A DNA stretch of 64,000 bases from Seminavis robusta (GCA_903772945.1 CAICTM010000408.1:1-64000); one strand, 5' to 3'; counted from the first letter of the stretch, positions 20,936 through 31,166 are shown. Numbers and translations: made by a program. The notes: generated from the sequence alone by a model not told the origin.

Positions 20936-21436
20936 TCATGCCGCTGCAGGGCCCACATGTGTAGGTGTGGCCGTTTCCGACATACTCAAGCTACCACGCC
21001 GTTGTGGCATGCGAGGCGAGTTCTTCTTGGCGGGGAATTCAAAAGCATCATCTTTTAATTCCGTCTGTGACTCGTAAGAAATGCTGCGTCTTGGTTTGCA
21101 AGATCGTCGTGTTCGACGAGTGGATGGAATATCTTCTGTAGTCATGGCCATGCTACCGCGCCGTTGCGGTCTCTGTGGTGAGCAAGCTGCCCTCTCCTCG
21201 AGGGATTTGACACCCTTGTTGGCGTATTTGAGTGGACACCCTTCCCATCGATCTGTGGAGAAGTTCTTTTGCTTCTTCTTCTTGCCTTTCTTTTTGGTTG
21301 GGGCTCGAGGAGCGCTTCGGACGACCCCTTGGGAGAGAATGGCAGCATTGTCGTCAATCAGCACCAAGTGTTGCACCTGAGCGGGGAGCAGGTCACTAAA
21401 GAACTGACTGAGAGGAGATGTTGTTGCTTCACACAT
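20936..21436 (-). CDS. Small basic protein with SPRxPQRRGS motifs (copy 1)
   Basis: About 166 residues from the ATG at 21436; the frame is open further upstream from a TTG only. No known domain. The N-terminal half has an amphipathic stretch (SQFFSDLLPAQVQHLVLI), then a polybasic tract (TKKKGKKKKQK). The C-terminal half holds two PQRRGS motifs (PQRPQRRGSMA and SPRMPQRRGSLS) plus TRRTRRSCKPRRSIS, all matching the R-R-x-S form of basophilic kinase sites. It ends THVGPAAA. The protein at 24349-24795 shares the same motifs and a GPSAA end, so the two form a family and are likely real genes. A nuclear or signalling role is conceivable from the polybasic tract, but this is inference. An intron is possible upstream, since the region before the ATG is not obviously coding. 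Confidence 0.6.
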   Translation of the reverse strand: MCEATTSPLSQFFSDLLPAQVQHLVLIDDNAAILSQGVVRSAPRAPTKKKGKKKKQKNFSTDRWEGCPLKYANKGVKSLEERAACSPQRPQRRGSMAMTTEDIPSTRRTRRSCKPRRSISYESQTELKDDAFEFPAKKNSPRMPQRRGSLSMSETATPTHVGPAAA

Positions 21437-21810
21437 ATGATACTTGTGTATTGAGATTGCCGTTGGGTTTACGCAGATGTGGATTTGTGAGACCGACAAA
21501 GGATCGAGCCCACACAACGTGTGTTTCTAAACCGCCCAAACCCCGACTTGGTTGCGTTCACAGGCAAAGTCATTGAAGTTTCGGTTCCATCCAAGTCCAG
21601 TGAAGAAGCACGTACCGGTCGAGAACTGGATTGAAGGCCATTTTTAGCATTTTTTTAGCCTTCTGCTCCCAGGCCTGATGAGTGACTGTGAAGTCCTCTT
21701 TTTTAAAACTATCTGTAAAGAAGCACAGTACAGTAATCTCTACATGTACTTTTATTTAGCATGCAGTGTTCTGATGAATGAGTTCTGAGAGCTGTTCTGA
21801 GTTCGTGCAT
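21437..21810. other. intergenic, upstream of the RRGS protein gene
   Basis: No gene seen. It includes the presumed promoter region of the minus-strand gene at 20936-21436. Confidence 0.35.
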
Positions 21811-21812
21811 TA

Positions 21813-22409
21813 CAGTCAGCCCTCTCTCTTATTTATGAGGGGGTATCCTGGACTTTGATAAATATAATGGAGGGCATAAATATAAGCGTTTTCTAGGGCC
21901 TTATTTGCTAGTAAAGTACGAATGAAGGGAGCTATCACGCTTTCGCTTGCCTGCCTTAGCAGCCCTAGCCATATTCAATCGGCGTCGTTCATGTTGGTCT
22001 AGGTCGGATTGGAGCCTTTGGTATGGTTTGCGTGAAATTGTTTGGCAGCTCACAAGAATTGTTTTTGTCTGGTCAAAACCATCCTTCCAAAAATGCACGT
22101 AAGCAACCAGGGCTTGGGCTGGCACCGACGAGACAGCCTCTGAGAGGTGCGTGCAGAGGTACCGCAGAGGTGCGAGGAATCCCACGTCCATTGGATCTAT
22201 ATCGGCATTTTACATGCCATCTCGGTCAAATTGAAACGGTTGGAATGGATTGTGCGACGTTGTCGGGCTGCTCGAAAGATTTGTTGCTGCAGTCACGGTC
22301 ACTCATGACTGCAGTCACGGTCACTCATGACTGGGGGGGGATCTCGAGATTTAATAAATATAATAGAGGGAATAAATAAGAGATTATAAATAAGAGCGAG
22401 GGCTGACTG
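21813..22409. mobile_element. Pogo/Tigger-like DNA transposon (short, non-autonomous)
   Basis: A 597-bp unit bounded by inverted repeats starting CAGTCAGCCCTC, where the match continues into CTCTTATTTAT on both sides. It is flanked on each side by TA (21811-21812 and 22410-22411), as expected for Tc1/mariner-type insertion. A CAGT-type end, AT-rich subterminal blocks (ATAAATATAAT) and TA target duplication are typical of pogo/Tigger elements. An internal 22-bp tandem duplication (CAGTCACGGTCACTCATGA-type) lies at about 22290-22331. The interior keeps a 96-codon open piece that could be the tail of the transposase. Confidence 0.85.
21901..22191 (-). pseudogene. Probable transposase C-terminal remnant in the pogo-like element
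   Basis: 96 codons open from ATG to stop on the minus strand, inside the inverted-repeat element. The tail is basic (QHERRRLNMARAAKAGKRKR) and ends SSLHSYFTSK, which resembles the basic plus Ser-Phe-Phe ends of pogo/Tigger transposases. No DDE catalytic core is present, so this is at best an internal-deletion derivative. Chance cannot be excluded. Confidence 0.4.
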
Positions 22410-24307
22410 TACTGCACTGCAGTGGCTACTGCAGTCACAGCAGAGAACATTGCTGAACCAGTCTTTATGTCATTATTTTATGACCCATGAACACCAACAG
22501 CCAAACTGGAAACACTACTGCAATAATCAGAAAGTAAAGCTCATCGGAAGCTACAATTTGGCACTAAGAACTGACTTCACACCACAACGCTGCAGAACTG
22601 AATGAGAAGCTCACCCGAACGTTCTGGCACATGCTTCCAGTATGAGCTGGAATCTAGCCACACAGGACTAGCCATGGCAAACTCGAGGTAGCACAAGATA
22701 GATGAGCTACAGGTACCGTACCAGTACTGGAAAAGTCGACGACCAGAGCGGTACACAAGTTTCAGGAACCCTGCTATTGCCAGTTCTTCACGGCGACAAA
22801 GGGATCCGACCAATTGCAAATGTCGCTTCGCCGCTATGAAGCTTTCGAAGAATCGATCTCGAGCTACAGGTTGTACAGCGTACTTGCTGTGTCGATATGC
22901 AAGGCACTAGAACACCTTGTTCATACCGGTATCTTTTCCCAGCTACACCTAAATCGACAATTCTAGCACAGCTTTCATCGTGTGAATGTCGCAGGGCCAC
23001 TGGAGGGCAGGAGTTCTTCCAGTAACTACATGTACTAGTAGCCAATTGGGGCTACAAGCTTGGGCTTTGGGCTGGGCCACTCTATACGGCAGAATTCTGG
23101 GCTGTACTGCCGACAAAGGAACCACCGCCAAAATGACTGGCTCTAACCAGGTTCCCGGCAGCTTGAATAGCGGACGACGAATCTATGCGGATAGAAGTAC
23201 TATTTAAAAATACAAGCCGAGCGAAATGTGGAAGCCTGGAGAGCGGGTTTTCTTCGACCGTAACCTGGAGAGCGGGTTTTCTTCTCTACCGTAGATAACC
23301 AAGATAACCAATATTCCTGTCGGCTGGCGGCGGCTTGATGGACTACTACTACAGTACTACAAGAATCGTTCTCATTATTAGCTGGGATACACGATCGGGC
23401 AGACAGTGACGGTGTAGCAGTTGCATGCCAACAAAACCAGCCAGGAGCCTCCCTTCCTGGTCAAGCAACAGAGTTCCCTTGCTTGCGGCCAGTTGCCAAA
23501 TTCTAAGTGAATGCGCGTGGGAGTCAAGAACGCCCACTCTGGATTCTCCTCCAGCCATTTATCTATGCATAGAAGGCAATCTGTACCAGCATGGACACTC
23601 CCAGCAGCCGCCTTCGCCGATAATCACATTCTCTAGTAGGACATGGATATCAGCAATACTTCAGAGTCTAGCTAGACAAGCGACGTACAGTGTACCTTTA
23701 CCCGTCCATGGGTGTGATGGGTTGGTCAAAAACTCTGCCGCGTGAGCAAAACGAGGCTCGACTCGACTCGACTCGACTCGACTCGACTCGACTCGACTCG
23801 ACTCTAACTCTAATCGCATCGATGACGTACTAGCTACCGGTAGTACCGGTACACCCAACCCCGGACTCCGCTTGCGAGCGGTACACGTGCAGAATCAAGT
23901 CATGAGTGGCATGAAAGTTACAGTGCAGTGTAGAGCCAACGCCCGCCCAAGACAGCTTCGTTGCCGTGATTCGCGGTAAAGATATGCGAGGTATGCAGAG
24001 TTTGCCGAAGGTGCGGACAACAGGACTAAATGTGACCTTCTGCCACATCTCAAATTTACATTGTGGGGAAGTGCAAACCAAATCTTTACTCCTCTTGCCA
24101 CCGGTAACGATACAATGAGCATTTAGGATGATACACGCGCAGCTTAAAGCAGTTTGGTTTCGATATCTAACTTCTAGTATCATCGCTTTTTCTATCTGGT
24201 TTTCTGGTTCTTCTTTCTTTGACTACATGGGAAGCGTCTGTTCGCTGCTTGGACTGGTAGCAAGGAAACAATGATTCGATTCAATCGTATCGCTACTGGC
24301 AGGGCCT
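22410..24307. other. intergenic, repeat-rich, no gene seen
   Basis: About 1.9 kb with only short inconsistent frames. It contains TACCGGTA-type motifs (22930, 23835), a duplicated block CCTGGAGAGCGGGTTTTCTT at about 23233 and 23264, and a pentanucleotide array at 23757. Confidence 0.4.
23757..23804. repeat. (TCGAC)n pentanucleotide microsatellite
   Basis: Nine to ten perfect TCGAC units in intergenic DNA. Confidence 0.95.
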
Positions 24308-24346
24308 TGAACTTGAGCGGCACCGGTAGCGTGCCGCTCAAGTTCA
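24308..24346. other. Perfect 16-bp hairpin right after a stop codon
   Basis: The arms TGAACTTGAGCGGCAC (24308-24323) and GTGCCGCTCAAGTTCA (24331-24346) are exact reverse complements around a 7-base loop CGGTAGC. On the minus strand the stem begins 2-3 bases after the TAA of the gene at 24349-24795, so it would form the very start of that mRNA's 3' UTR. Confidence 0.8.
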
Positions 24347-24348
24347 TG

Positions 24349-24795
24349 TTATGCCGCAGATGGTCCCATGCTAGTCGTTGGGGCAGAGTCTTGCAGACTA
24401 CCTCGTCTTTGAGGCCGTCGAGGCGATCTCATGTATCTTGGAAGAATTTTCAAGTGCGTAGTGTCGCTAAGCGACCTTTCCAGGTTTCCTCTTCGCGTCA
24501 TGCGCGGTGATTGTTTGTCCACTGACGGGTCGCTGCTCCATCGGGAGTATTGCCAATCTTCATCGCCGTGGCAGTTCATATGAAGCTGTGGCTCACTCTT
24601 CCATCTCGAGAAGCATCGGCATGTTTCGTGGCTCCTTGCTTTTGCAATTGCAGCAACTTCCTCCGGAAGCTGCCTGGCAGTGTCCTCTATTATCAGTACA
24701 GAGGATGCTTGAAGTGAGATGCAAAGATTCTGAAGGAATTGTTCAAGTAGGGGATTCTCCTCTCCGTTGTTTTCTAACGCTGTCATTGCTGTCAT
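24349..24795 (-). CDS. Small protein with SPRxPQRRGS motifs (copy 2)
   Basis: 148 residues, ATG at 24795. No known domain. It has an acidic, hydrophobic N-terminal helix region (NPLLEQFLQNLCISLQ), a Cys/His-containing middle (ETCRCFSRWKSEP), then a motif-rich C terminus: RWSSDPS, SPRMTRRGNLERSLSD and SPRRPQRRGSLQ, ending TSMGPSAA. The repeated R-x-x-S and R-R-x-S patterns look like sites for AGC or CaMK-type kinases, and the SPRxPQRRGS core is shared with the protein at 20936-21436. The two genes are both on the minus strand, about 2.9 kb apart, with the pogo-like element between them, which suggests an old tandem duplication. The function is unknown. Confidence 0.6.
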   Translation of the reverse strand: MTAMTALENNGEENPLLEQFLQNLCISLQASSVLIIEDTARQLPEEVAAIAKARSHETCRCFSRWKSEPQLHMNCHGDEDWQYSRWSSDPSVDKQSPRMTRRGNLERSLSDTTHLKILPRYMRSPRRPQRRGSLQDSAPTTSMGPSAA

Positions 24796-26446
24796 TGTTC
24801 TGCAAATTCAATATTGTGGGGCCGAAAATGTGAGATGAATGTCCCTTGTTCCAAGCTATCTATGGCACCGGTTTCACAACCCTTCTTGGAATGGATAGGA
24901 ATGAACTGAGCTGATACTGGGACCACAAATAGCCTAAGTTTAGGATGCAAGCACTCTGTGGCAATAAAGCCATCACAGTGATGCCTGACTCGATGTGTGT
25001 TGATTGCAGATGATAACTGGAGGGGTTTCTATCGGACAATGGGTCCTGATGCAGGCTTCAGACTAGGACCTCTGAATGCGGCACCTGAATTCCCTTTCGC
25101 CCTTGATCATCATCGAAAGCTAGGAAAGGGGTACAGAAAATGTACAATACCAGTTATCACAACTACTACAACTTCGGCACAGTAGAATCGAGCCCTTGGA
25201 AAACTGGAACCCAGTGATCTACAGCGACGGTCACTCATCAACGTCAAGCATGTTGGCAACTGTGAGTAGTGAATTTGGCAACCAGTACTACGAAAGGCTT
25301 AAATTTGGCAACTACCTGATAGCTTCCCAGTATGAGCTGCAACACCGGTAGGCCCTGAACCGAAGACTACCCGAACTATGCATCGCGCCATCCGAGCGCT
25401 GACCTTAACAAGCAACTCTGCTCCAATCCAGCCCCCTCTAAATCACGACAGTGCTGGAGTACCGGTACTCCTGGAACTGCTAGTCGGTGTTGCACCGTTG
25501 CACCTCGTCAACCGGTACCAGTACATGCAGGTTGCCGTACCGGAGCTGCCAAGAGACGGCTCCCGCGATGCAATTGGGACCGACCAAAATTGAGTCCCTG
25601 TGCCGGTGTACGTTTTCTTCCAACACTGTTTCACTGGCATCAAGCGGGGTGAGCGGCAACTGTGAAGAGTAGCAAACAGGAACACAAGCAAGTGGTGGTT
25701 GGGGCGCCACAACCAGCCCGAAGGAGCAATTTCTACTGCACTACTTGCGTGCTGTTGTTGGTAGCAGCCGAAGGAACTTCCCAGATCGTTGATGGGAATT
25801 TCGATGCCGGGGCGAGCACTTTCTTGTGAACCATCCCCGCCCTCCCTTCGCGTTGAAGGCTATCCGCCCTTCAATGAGAAGAAGATCTGGCAAGTAGGGT
25901 TTCTTGTATATTGCATTCTTGGCCCTGGCAACTGCAGTAGAGCACTCGACCACCACTCGTAAGCGTTTTCTAAAATGGCTTCGTGGCTTGCTAGCCCAGA
26001 CAGGTACCAGCCAGTATAGTGGCTGCTGCAAGTCATTCTGGCTTGTCTTCGTAGCAAACCCTTTCGCTCTTTTGGTACGTTGCTTTCTGGCCGTTGCTTC
26101 ATCCCGGCCGGTACATCTAAAGCGTGGATTGGTTGGCCACCAAGAGAATACGCTGAAGTTTGACTCCCAATGGAACGATCGAATTGGGGTACTCGAGTAC
26201 GAAACGACCGTGGGCGCAGGGAGAGATCCATTAGAGCCGTATCAAGAATGAGCAGAAGCTAGCACACACCTTAGTTTTGTAACTGCTCCTATCATTTCAG
26301 GTTGCCCTTATGCAGATTCCTACCCATGAATTAGCAAGGCAATGCAGATTGTCACAGCCAGCGAGTGCTTCACTCTTTGCGCCATCCACTATATATTTTG
26401 CCTCCAAAACATGTAATATATATCATTGGATATACAACTAATTGCC
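24796..26446. other. intergenic, no gene seen
   Basis: Overlapping minus-strand frames at 25741-26231 show no domain and no agreement between frames. TACCGGTAC-type motifs are frequent at 25440-25560. Confidence 0.4.
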
Positions 26447-28153
26447 TTATTGAGGCAGCGGAAGGGTGCCAAAGGGGTTGGCCATCATGGATTGTATCTT
26501 GCTGTGATTTTCCTCGCCTCCCACCAACTCTATCATTCTCTGTGCTTTGGCTAGATCATCCGAATCCGACAAGGATGCGTCCTTCTCCAGTATTGTTTTG
26601 GCCGTACGGTAAATTGCCTTCAAGGCTCCCACGGAAGTATCATCCTGCGAGTACGCCGCCAGAAACGATTCGCGAGCTTTCTCCAATTCACCGGCTTGAA
26701 ACAAGGCTCTCCCCAAACTGTATCTGGCATGATAATTGTCGTGTGCCTCGACGGCTTTTTGGTAACAGTCAATCTCGACTTGTAGATCCCGTCCCTTGTG
26801 TAACAGTCCCAAATCGCGATAGGCATTGGCCTTTCGTTCCGGTGAGACTCCCGCGACTTGTACAATGCGTTCGTACATTTCCTTTTCGACCGCCACGTCT
26901 CCCACTTCACTGGCCGCATCCGCCATGGCAGCCATGGCCAAAACGTCGTACGGATCGTACTGCAAGACAATCTTCATGCAGTCCATGACCTTGTCGTGTT
27001 TTCCTTCTCGACGATAATGACGAACGCCCAACGAAAAGGCAACTTTGGAACATTTGGGATTGACGTGTTCCAAACAATATTCCAACACTTCCTTGGCATC
27101 ATCGGCACGCCCCTGTCTGACATCCCAATCATGTGCCAACATGGCGTAGCCTTCATCGTACTCGGGATTCAACGCGACGACCGCGGGCAATGACAACTGC
27201 ATTTCGTCATCGGTATTGCCCCGCATTAACAATCGTACATGTTCCGTTTTGGAACGATGAATGCCAAATCCTCCAATGACGTATCGTTTTCCTTCGGTAA
27301 TGGTAAACCCACAGTGCCGAATGGCCCCGGCCCGGAAATGCACATGACCGACATCCATTTTGACAATTCCCGCGGCATGATTGTCTGTGTCGCCCCTGGC
27401 ATCCGCGAGTCCTTCAAACCACGTGCCACCACCGACGTATTCTTCTCGTGGATTCATTTGAATGGTAAAGGAGAGACATCCGTCATCGCAATGAATATCC
27501 ATGCGGGCGCCCGTCGCAGGTGTGAATTTCATGAGGTAACAATTGTCCAATGCCAAATCGGCAATGGATGCGGCAAACTTTGGGTTGGTGTGTTGCACAA
27601 TGGGAATGAATCGTTTGCGAAATACTTCGACGATAAATTCGCGAATGGCGGGAACATCCTTGAGTTTGAATCCGCGCATCTTGTACTCTCCCGCCGGCAA
27701 CGCCGTCCATTCGTTGCCACCAAAATGTTCGTCGGCCATTTGAATGACGTGTGCGCATTCTTCGCGGGTCAGTAACGGTTTTAAAGATTCAAAGATGGAA
27801 CTGGGCAATTCGTCGTGAAAATCGGGTAATTTGGAACTCAGCGTGACGGGGTGTTCCTTGACGGGCGTGTTGGCAACGGTAGCTTGATCATCCTCCGGAC
27901 TGCAGGGAATATCATCAATGGGAAAGTTGGTCAAGGCATCCTTGACGGCTTGTTCATGTCGATCTTTGGCCAATTGTCGTGCCGCATTCAAGTCACTCTC
28001 GGTCAAGTACCGAAGAAAGGGAGGAACCGGAACAGTGCTGCTACCGGTAGAGCCGGCAGCAGGCGTTGCCAAACTAATAATTATAGTCAAACCCCATGAT
28101 GTAAAGGTAAGAGCTGTAAGAAGCTTCAGGGAGGATAATCGAGATATCGTCAT
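26447..28153 (-). CDS. Secretory prolyl-4-hydroxylase-like 2OG-Fe(II) dioxygenase with C-terminal TPRs
   Basis: 568 residues from the ATG at 28153. The first about 34 residues (MTISRLSSLKLLTALTFTSW...) form a signal peptide or anchor. Residues about 110-310 match the P4H-type 2-oxoglutarate/iron dioxygenase fold: the iron-binding His and Asp in MDIHCDDGCLSF, a G-rich strand (EEYVGGGTWFEG), and the second His with the 2-oxoglutarate-binding Lys or Arg in RHCGFTITEGKRYVIGGF. Residues about 335-545 form TPR-like helical repeats (for example YRDLGLLHKGRD and YHARYSLGRALFQAGELEKA), probably a protein-binding scaffold. Family members hydroxylate proline in secretory or cell-wall proteins. The TPR block lies after the catalytic domain, whereas animal collagen P4H has its TPR-like domain before it. 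Intronless and apparently whole. It shares a 338-bp divergent upstream region with the next gene. Confidence 0.85.
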   Translation of the reverse strand: MTISRLSSLKLLTALTFTSWGLTIIISLATPAAGSTGSSTVPVPPFLRYLTESDLNAARQLAKDRHEQAVKDALTNFPIDDIPCSPEDDQATVANTPVKEHPVTLSSKLPDFHDELPSSIFESLKPLLTREECAHVIQMADEHFGGNEWTALPAGEYKMRGFKLKDVPAIREFIVEVFRKRFIPIVQHTNPKFAASIADLALDNCYLMKFTPATGARMDIHCDDGCLSFTIQMNPREEYVGGGTWFEGLADARGDTDNHAAGIVKMDVGHVHFRAGAIRHCGFTITEGKRYVIGGFGIHRSKTEHVRLLMRGNTDDEMQLSLPAVVALNPEYDEGYAMLAHDWDVRQGRADDAKEVLEYCLEHVNPKCSKVAFSLGVRHYRREGKHDKVMDCMKIVLQYDPYDVLAMAAMADAASEVGDVAVEKEMYERIVQVAGVSPERKANAYRDLGLLHKGRDLQVEIDCYQKAVEAHDNYHARYSLGRALFQAGELEKARESFLAAYSQDDTSVGALKAIYRTAKTILEKDASLSDSDDLAKAQRMIELVGGEENHSKIQSMMANPFGTLPLPQ

Positions 28154-28491
28154 TGTCTCTAGATGTCTCTCAAGGAACAAAACTAAAAATGGATCCTTGG
28201 CGGTAGGATGTGTTGGGCAAAAATGAGGAAAAATGAGAACTGATGTGTTGGTGGCAAAAATAGTTCAACTTGAGAGGATTCCACACTAGGGTGCAGGTTT
28301 AAATAACACGGCAGAGCCGCCATAAATTGGTGGAGCGTTTCCTTTGGAATGGCCGGTTTCTTTACACCACAACTATTCTGCTAAACTGGAGAAGCCAACT
28401 GCCCGTCTCAACAACCTCATTGGGATGTCCCGAAAGTGGAGCCAAGAGATATCCATAGAGTACACAAACAAAGACAAAGACATTGCATAGC

Positions 28492-30057
28492 ATGTCCATC
28501 AGCACTGCCAGAAAAGGCAGCAGTCTGAATGGAGCGACAGACTATTCTCCCCTCGGGCAGGGAGAAAAGCAAAATGATCCTCTCAGTAGGATCACAGCTT
28601 TAGATACAGTTGTCAATGATAACACTGATGGTGGTGTCTGGATTTTGGGTGGCAGCATTTCCTTGGCGTACTGTTGTACGTACTTTTGGCGGTATCCCAT
28701 ATTCATGTTGCCCCCTTCCTATCTGCACAATACTACTACTAGTAGTAATAGTAACAACAATGAAAGCTTGGATCTTCAAGCGTGGTTTTCACTGGCATTT
28801 ATTGGAGGATTCGGCAGTAGCAAATTGTTGGGAATGCAATTGTTGAGCAGTCGTTTCTTTTTTCGACATCGACTCGTCCTCATTTTGGCCATGATTTGGG
28901 TCTCTATGCTTGTGGAATGTTTGGGCGTTGCCGTGGCGCCACCCCACAGCAGCCACATGATTCCAGTCATTTCCGTCTACATTTCTAGTTTTGTACAAAG
29001 TTGGATCTACGGTGCCTTGATTACCTACTTGGAAGGACGACAACAAACCGAAACGCTCTTGGCGGCCATTATTGCCGCTACCATTGCCGCGGGAGGCATG
29101 AGTCGGGGCACTGCCACGTTGGTATTGCAGACTTGTCCCAATCTACCACCCACACAAATGCCCTTGGCCATTGGACTCGTCATGGCTACAGTGGCGTCAT
29201 TGGCGGTCGTACTGGCATCTCGACAACCACCTCCCACAGCGCTGGACCAACAAACCAAATGTCCACGACAACCCATGACGTGGAACCAACAAATGGACTT
29301 TTTTCAACTGTACGGCTGGGGTGTGTTGGGATTGTATTTGGCGTATGCCTTGTTGGTGGGCGTACGAAGTTTTCGGGACTTTTACTCGAAACAAATCTTT
29401 GCGACATCCTACGATAATGGTGACGATGGTCAAGAAGTTCCTTCCTGGATGTTCTTTGTGGCCGACTTGCCCGGGGCGCTGCTGTCCGCCATTGTCATTA
29501 CCACCTTTCAAGGTGGCGGCAATCACCACGCCACCATCTTTTCCAACATGGTCTCCACGTCCATGGCATTTGGAGTACTCGTATTAGTGTCGACAGTGGC
29601 GTTTCTCGGCAATCTACTGAATGGTGTCTGGTGGCAAATCTCGTTGGGCATTGGCATTTACGGATCCTTTGGCATTTTGACCACGGCCATTCACGAACGA
29701 TTGATTGCTGCGACGCGGACACCGGGAACGTGTACCTTTTTGGTCCTCTTGGGCGACGCTGGGGCCTATGTCGTTACCTTGACCATTTTGCTCCTCCGAG
29801 ATTTTGCCTCGTCGTCTTCTTCTTCCGACAGTGACAATGACGACAAGGCACAAGACGTGTTGCAACAGTTTCTTCCCATGATCTTTTTGGCCATTGGCAC
29901 GGGGCTGGGTACCTTGTGGATGGCACGGCACTATTTCCAAAGAAAGTTGCAATCTATGGAAGAAGAACCACATTTGGATCATCTGGAAGCCAATGGTTTC
30001 CACAAAGAGATGGACGGAGATGGAAGTTTGGAGCTCACAAAACAATCCACAAGCTAA
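28492..30057 (+). CDS. Multi-pass membrane protein, MFS transporter-like
   Basis: 521 residues from the ATG at 28492. There are about 11-12 hydrophobic segments, arranged as two sets with a hydrophilic middle loop near residue 250. The first segment block (GGSISLAYCCTYFWRYPIFM) and the stretch SSKLLGMQLLSSRFFFRHR resemble a bacterial-type MFS-like family of unknown role (the DUF5690 style), recalled from memory and not checked. It has Asn/Ser-rich and poly-Ser/Asp loops (SSNSNNNES, SSSSSSDSDNDDKA) of the sort common in diatoms. The tail is acidic and cytosolic. No substrate can be inferred. It is divergent from the dioxygenase gene, so both may share a promoter region. Confidence 0.7.
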   Translation: MSISTARKGSSLNGATDYSPLGQGEKQNDPLSRITALDTVVNDNTDGGVWILGGSISLAYCCTYFWRYPIFMLPPSYLHNTTTSSNSNNNESLDLQAWFSLAFIGGFGSSKLLGMQLLSSRFFFRHRLVLILAMIWVSMLVECLGVAVAPPHSSHMIPVISVYISSFVQSWIYGALITYLEGRQQTETLLAAIIAATIAAGGMSRGTATLVLQTCPNLPPTQMPLAIGLVMATVASLAVVLASRQPPPTALDQQTKCPRQPMTWNQQMDFFQLYGWGVLGLYLAYALLVGVRSFRDFYSKQIFATSYDNGDDGQEVPSWMFFVADLPGALLSAIVITTFQGGGNHHATIFSNMVSTSMAFGVLVLVSTVAFLGNLLNGVWWQISLGIGIYGSFGILTTAIHERLIAATRTPGTCTFLVLLGDAGAYVVTLTILLLRDFASSSSSSDSDNDDKAQDVLQQFLPMIFLAIGTGLGTLWMARHYFQRKLQSMEEEPHLDHLEANGFHKEMDGDGSLELTKQSTS

Positions 30058-30216
30058 CTAACTCGAGGGTACTACGTCACGTCACTCCTGGAGTCCCACC
30101 CGCTGGTTGGATTCTAGAATACAAGGTTCCAACAAACAAACATAAAAGTGGGGCGCACAAAAGGATCGACAAAATAAACTGGAGACTGGAATGACGGTTT
30201 CATTCTGGATACTACT
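30058..30216. other. 3' flank of the transporter-like gene
   Basis: Short non-coding stretch before the duplicated segment. Confidence 0.3.
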
Positions 30217-31166
30217 TGCTTTCAGATCAGATCAGATCAGATCAGATCAGATCAGATCAGCTGATCCAAAATTAATCAAGATACAGTGCAGGGCTGCATG
30301 GCCAGCCGACAAGCGCATCTGCCGACGATGACCATCAGGACGGAGTAGTCCTGCGAGCTTCGAGTTGGAGTGTGTCTGGTCAAGCCGTTTTGATTTCCAC
30401 AACCAGTCCGCTCCACATCAATCAACTTTGGCTGCCTCTCAAACCCAACCAACATGATGGCAACCTTCGTCGTTTGCTTGAGAGGAAGTGGCTGGCTGTG
30501 TAATATCGTGTGAGCAACGAAGTGCCCGAAAGAACGAGCGATAGCCAGCCAATCAATCAATCAACTACGGTACTCAAGTAAACGTCGTGTCGGCAATTAA
30601 TTAATGCTCGTACTGGTAGTATTTGGTCAGCCAATGTAGATATGTAGACTCGATTCTGCAGCCACGTACCTGCGTGAAGCATCAATCTGTAACGTACTGT
30701 ACTGGTACCGGTTGAGACGTCTGCAAGACCTCCCCAGCATCCGTGGATGTATGTAGTTGAGCTATTCTTCAATTCGGTGCAACATGCAACTTTTGACGAA
30801 AGGCTCCGAGCACCTTGGTGTGCCTGGTATAGCTCAACGAATATAGTCAACCAGGACTTGCTTATAACCAAGACCGTGGAGGAAGCTTTCATGGCCCTGA
30901 CCTTGCTTATTAGAAGCATCTTGACATGACGATTCCAATAATTGTTTCCACGGTATCTTTTACTCTTCAATAAAACGGGTGCAGACTGACCCTCTTTTGG
31001 AATGGAGGGAGTATTCTTTTCAGATTTTACCCCAATGACTTCTCGTTCCCGTTGCATTCCCGCCATTGTCCCTGAATAGGACAATCGTTCAATGGAATCG
31101 AATCGAAAAAATACTTTCACCGATGACGATCGAATTTGCAATCGAAACCTCTGACGATGGAAGTGA
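30217..31166. repeat. Segmental duplication, copy A (non-coding)
   Basis: This stretch aligns along its length with 33851-35058 in the same orientation: AGATC repeats, GCAGGGCT, ACATCTGCCGAC / CATCTGCCGAC, AACGTCTGCAAGA-type, TTGCAACATGCAAC-type, CCAGGACTTGCTT, AATGGAGGGAGT and CCCGTTGCATTCCC blocks all occur in the same order. Identity is moderate with many small gaps, so the duplication is not recent. The LRR gene at 31588-33641 lies between the two copies. Confidence 0.85.
30223..30260. repeat. (AGATC)n pentanucleotide microsatellite
   Basis: About eight units of AGATC. The matching place in copy B (33853-33865) has about two to three. Confidence 0.95.

Noticed and set aside
25741-26231. 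Overlapping minus-strand frames of 96 and 123 codons
   Set aside because: They contradict each other and show no recognised motif; intergenic noise is more likely.
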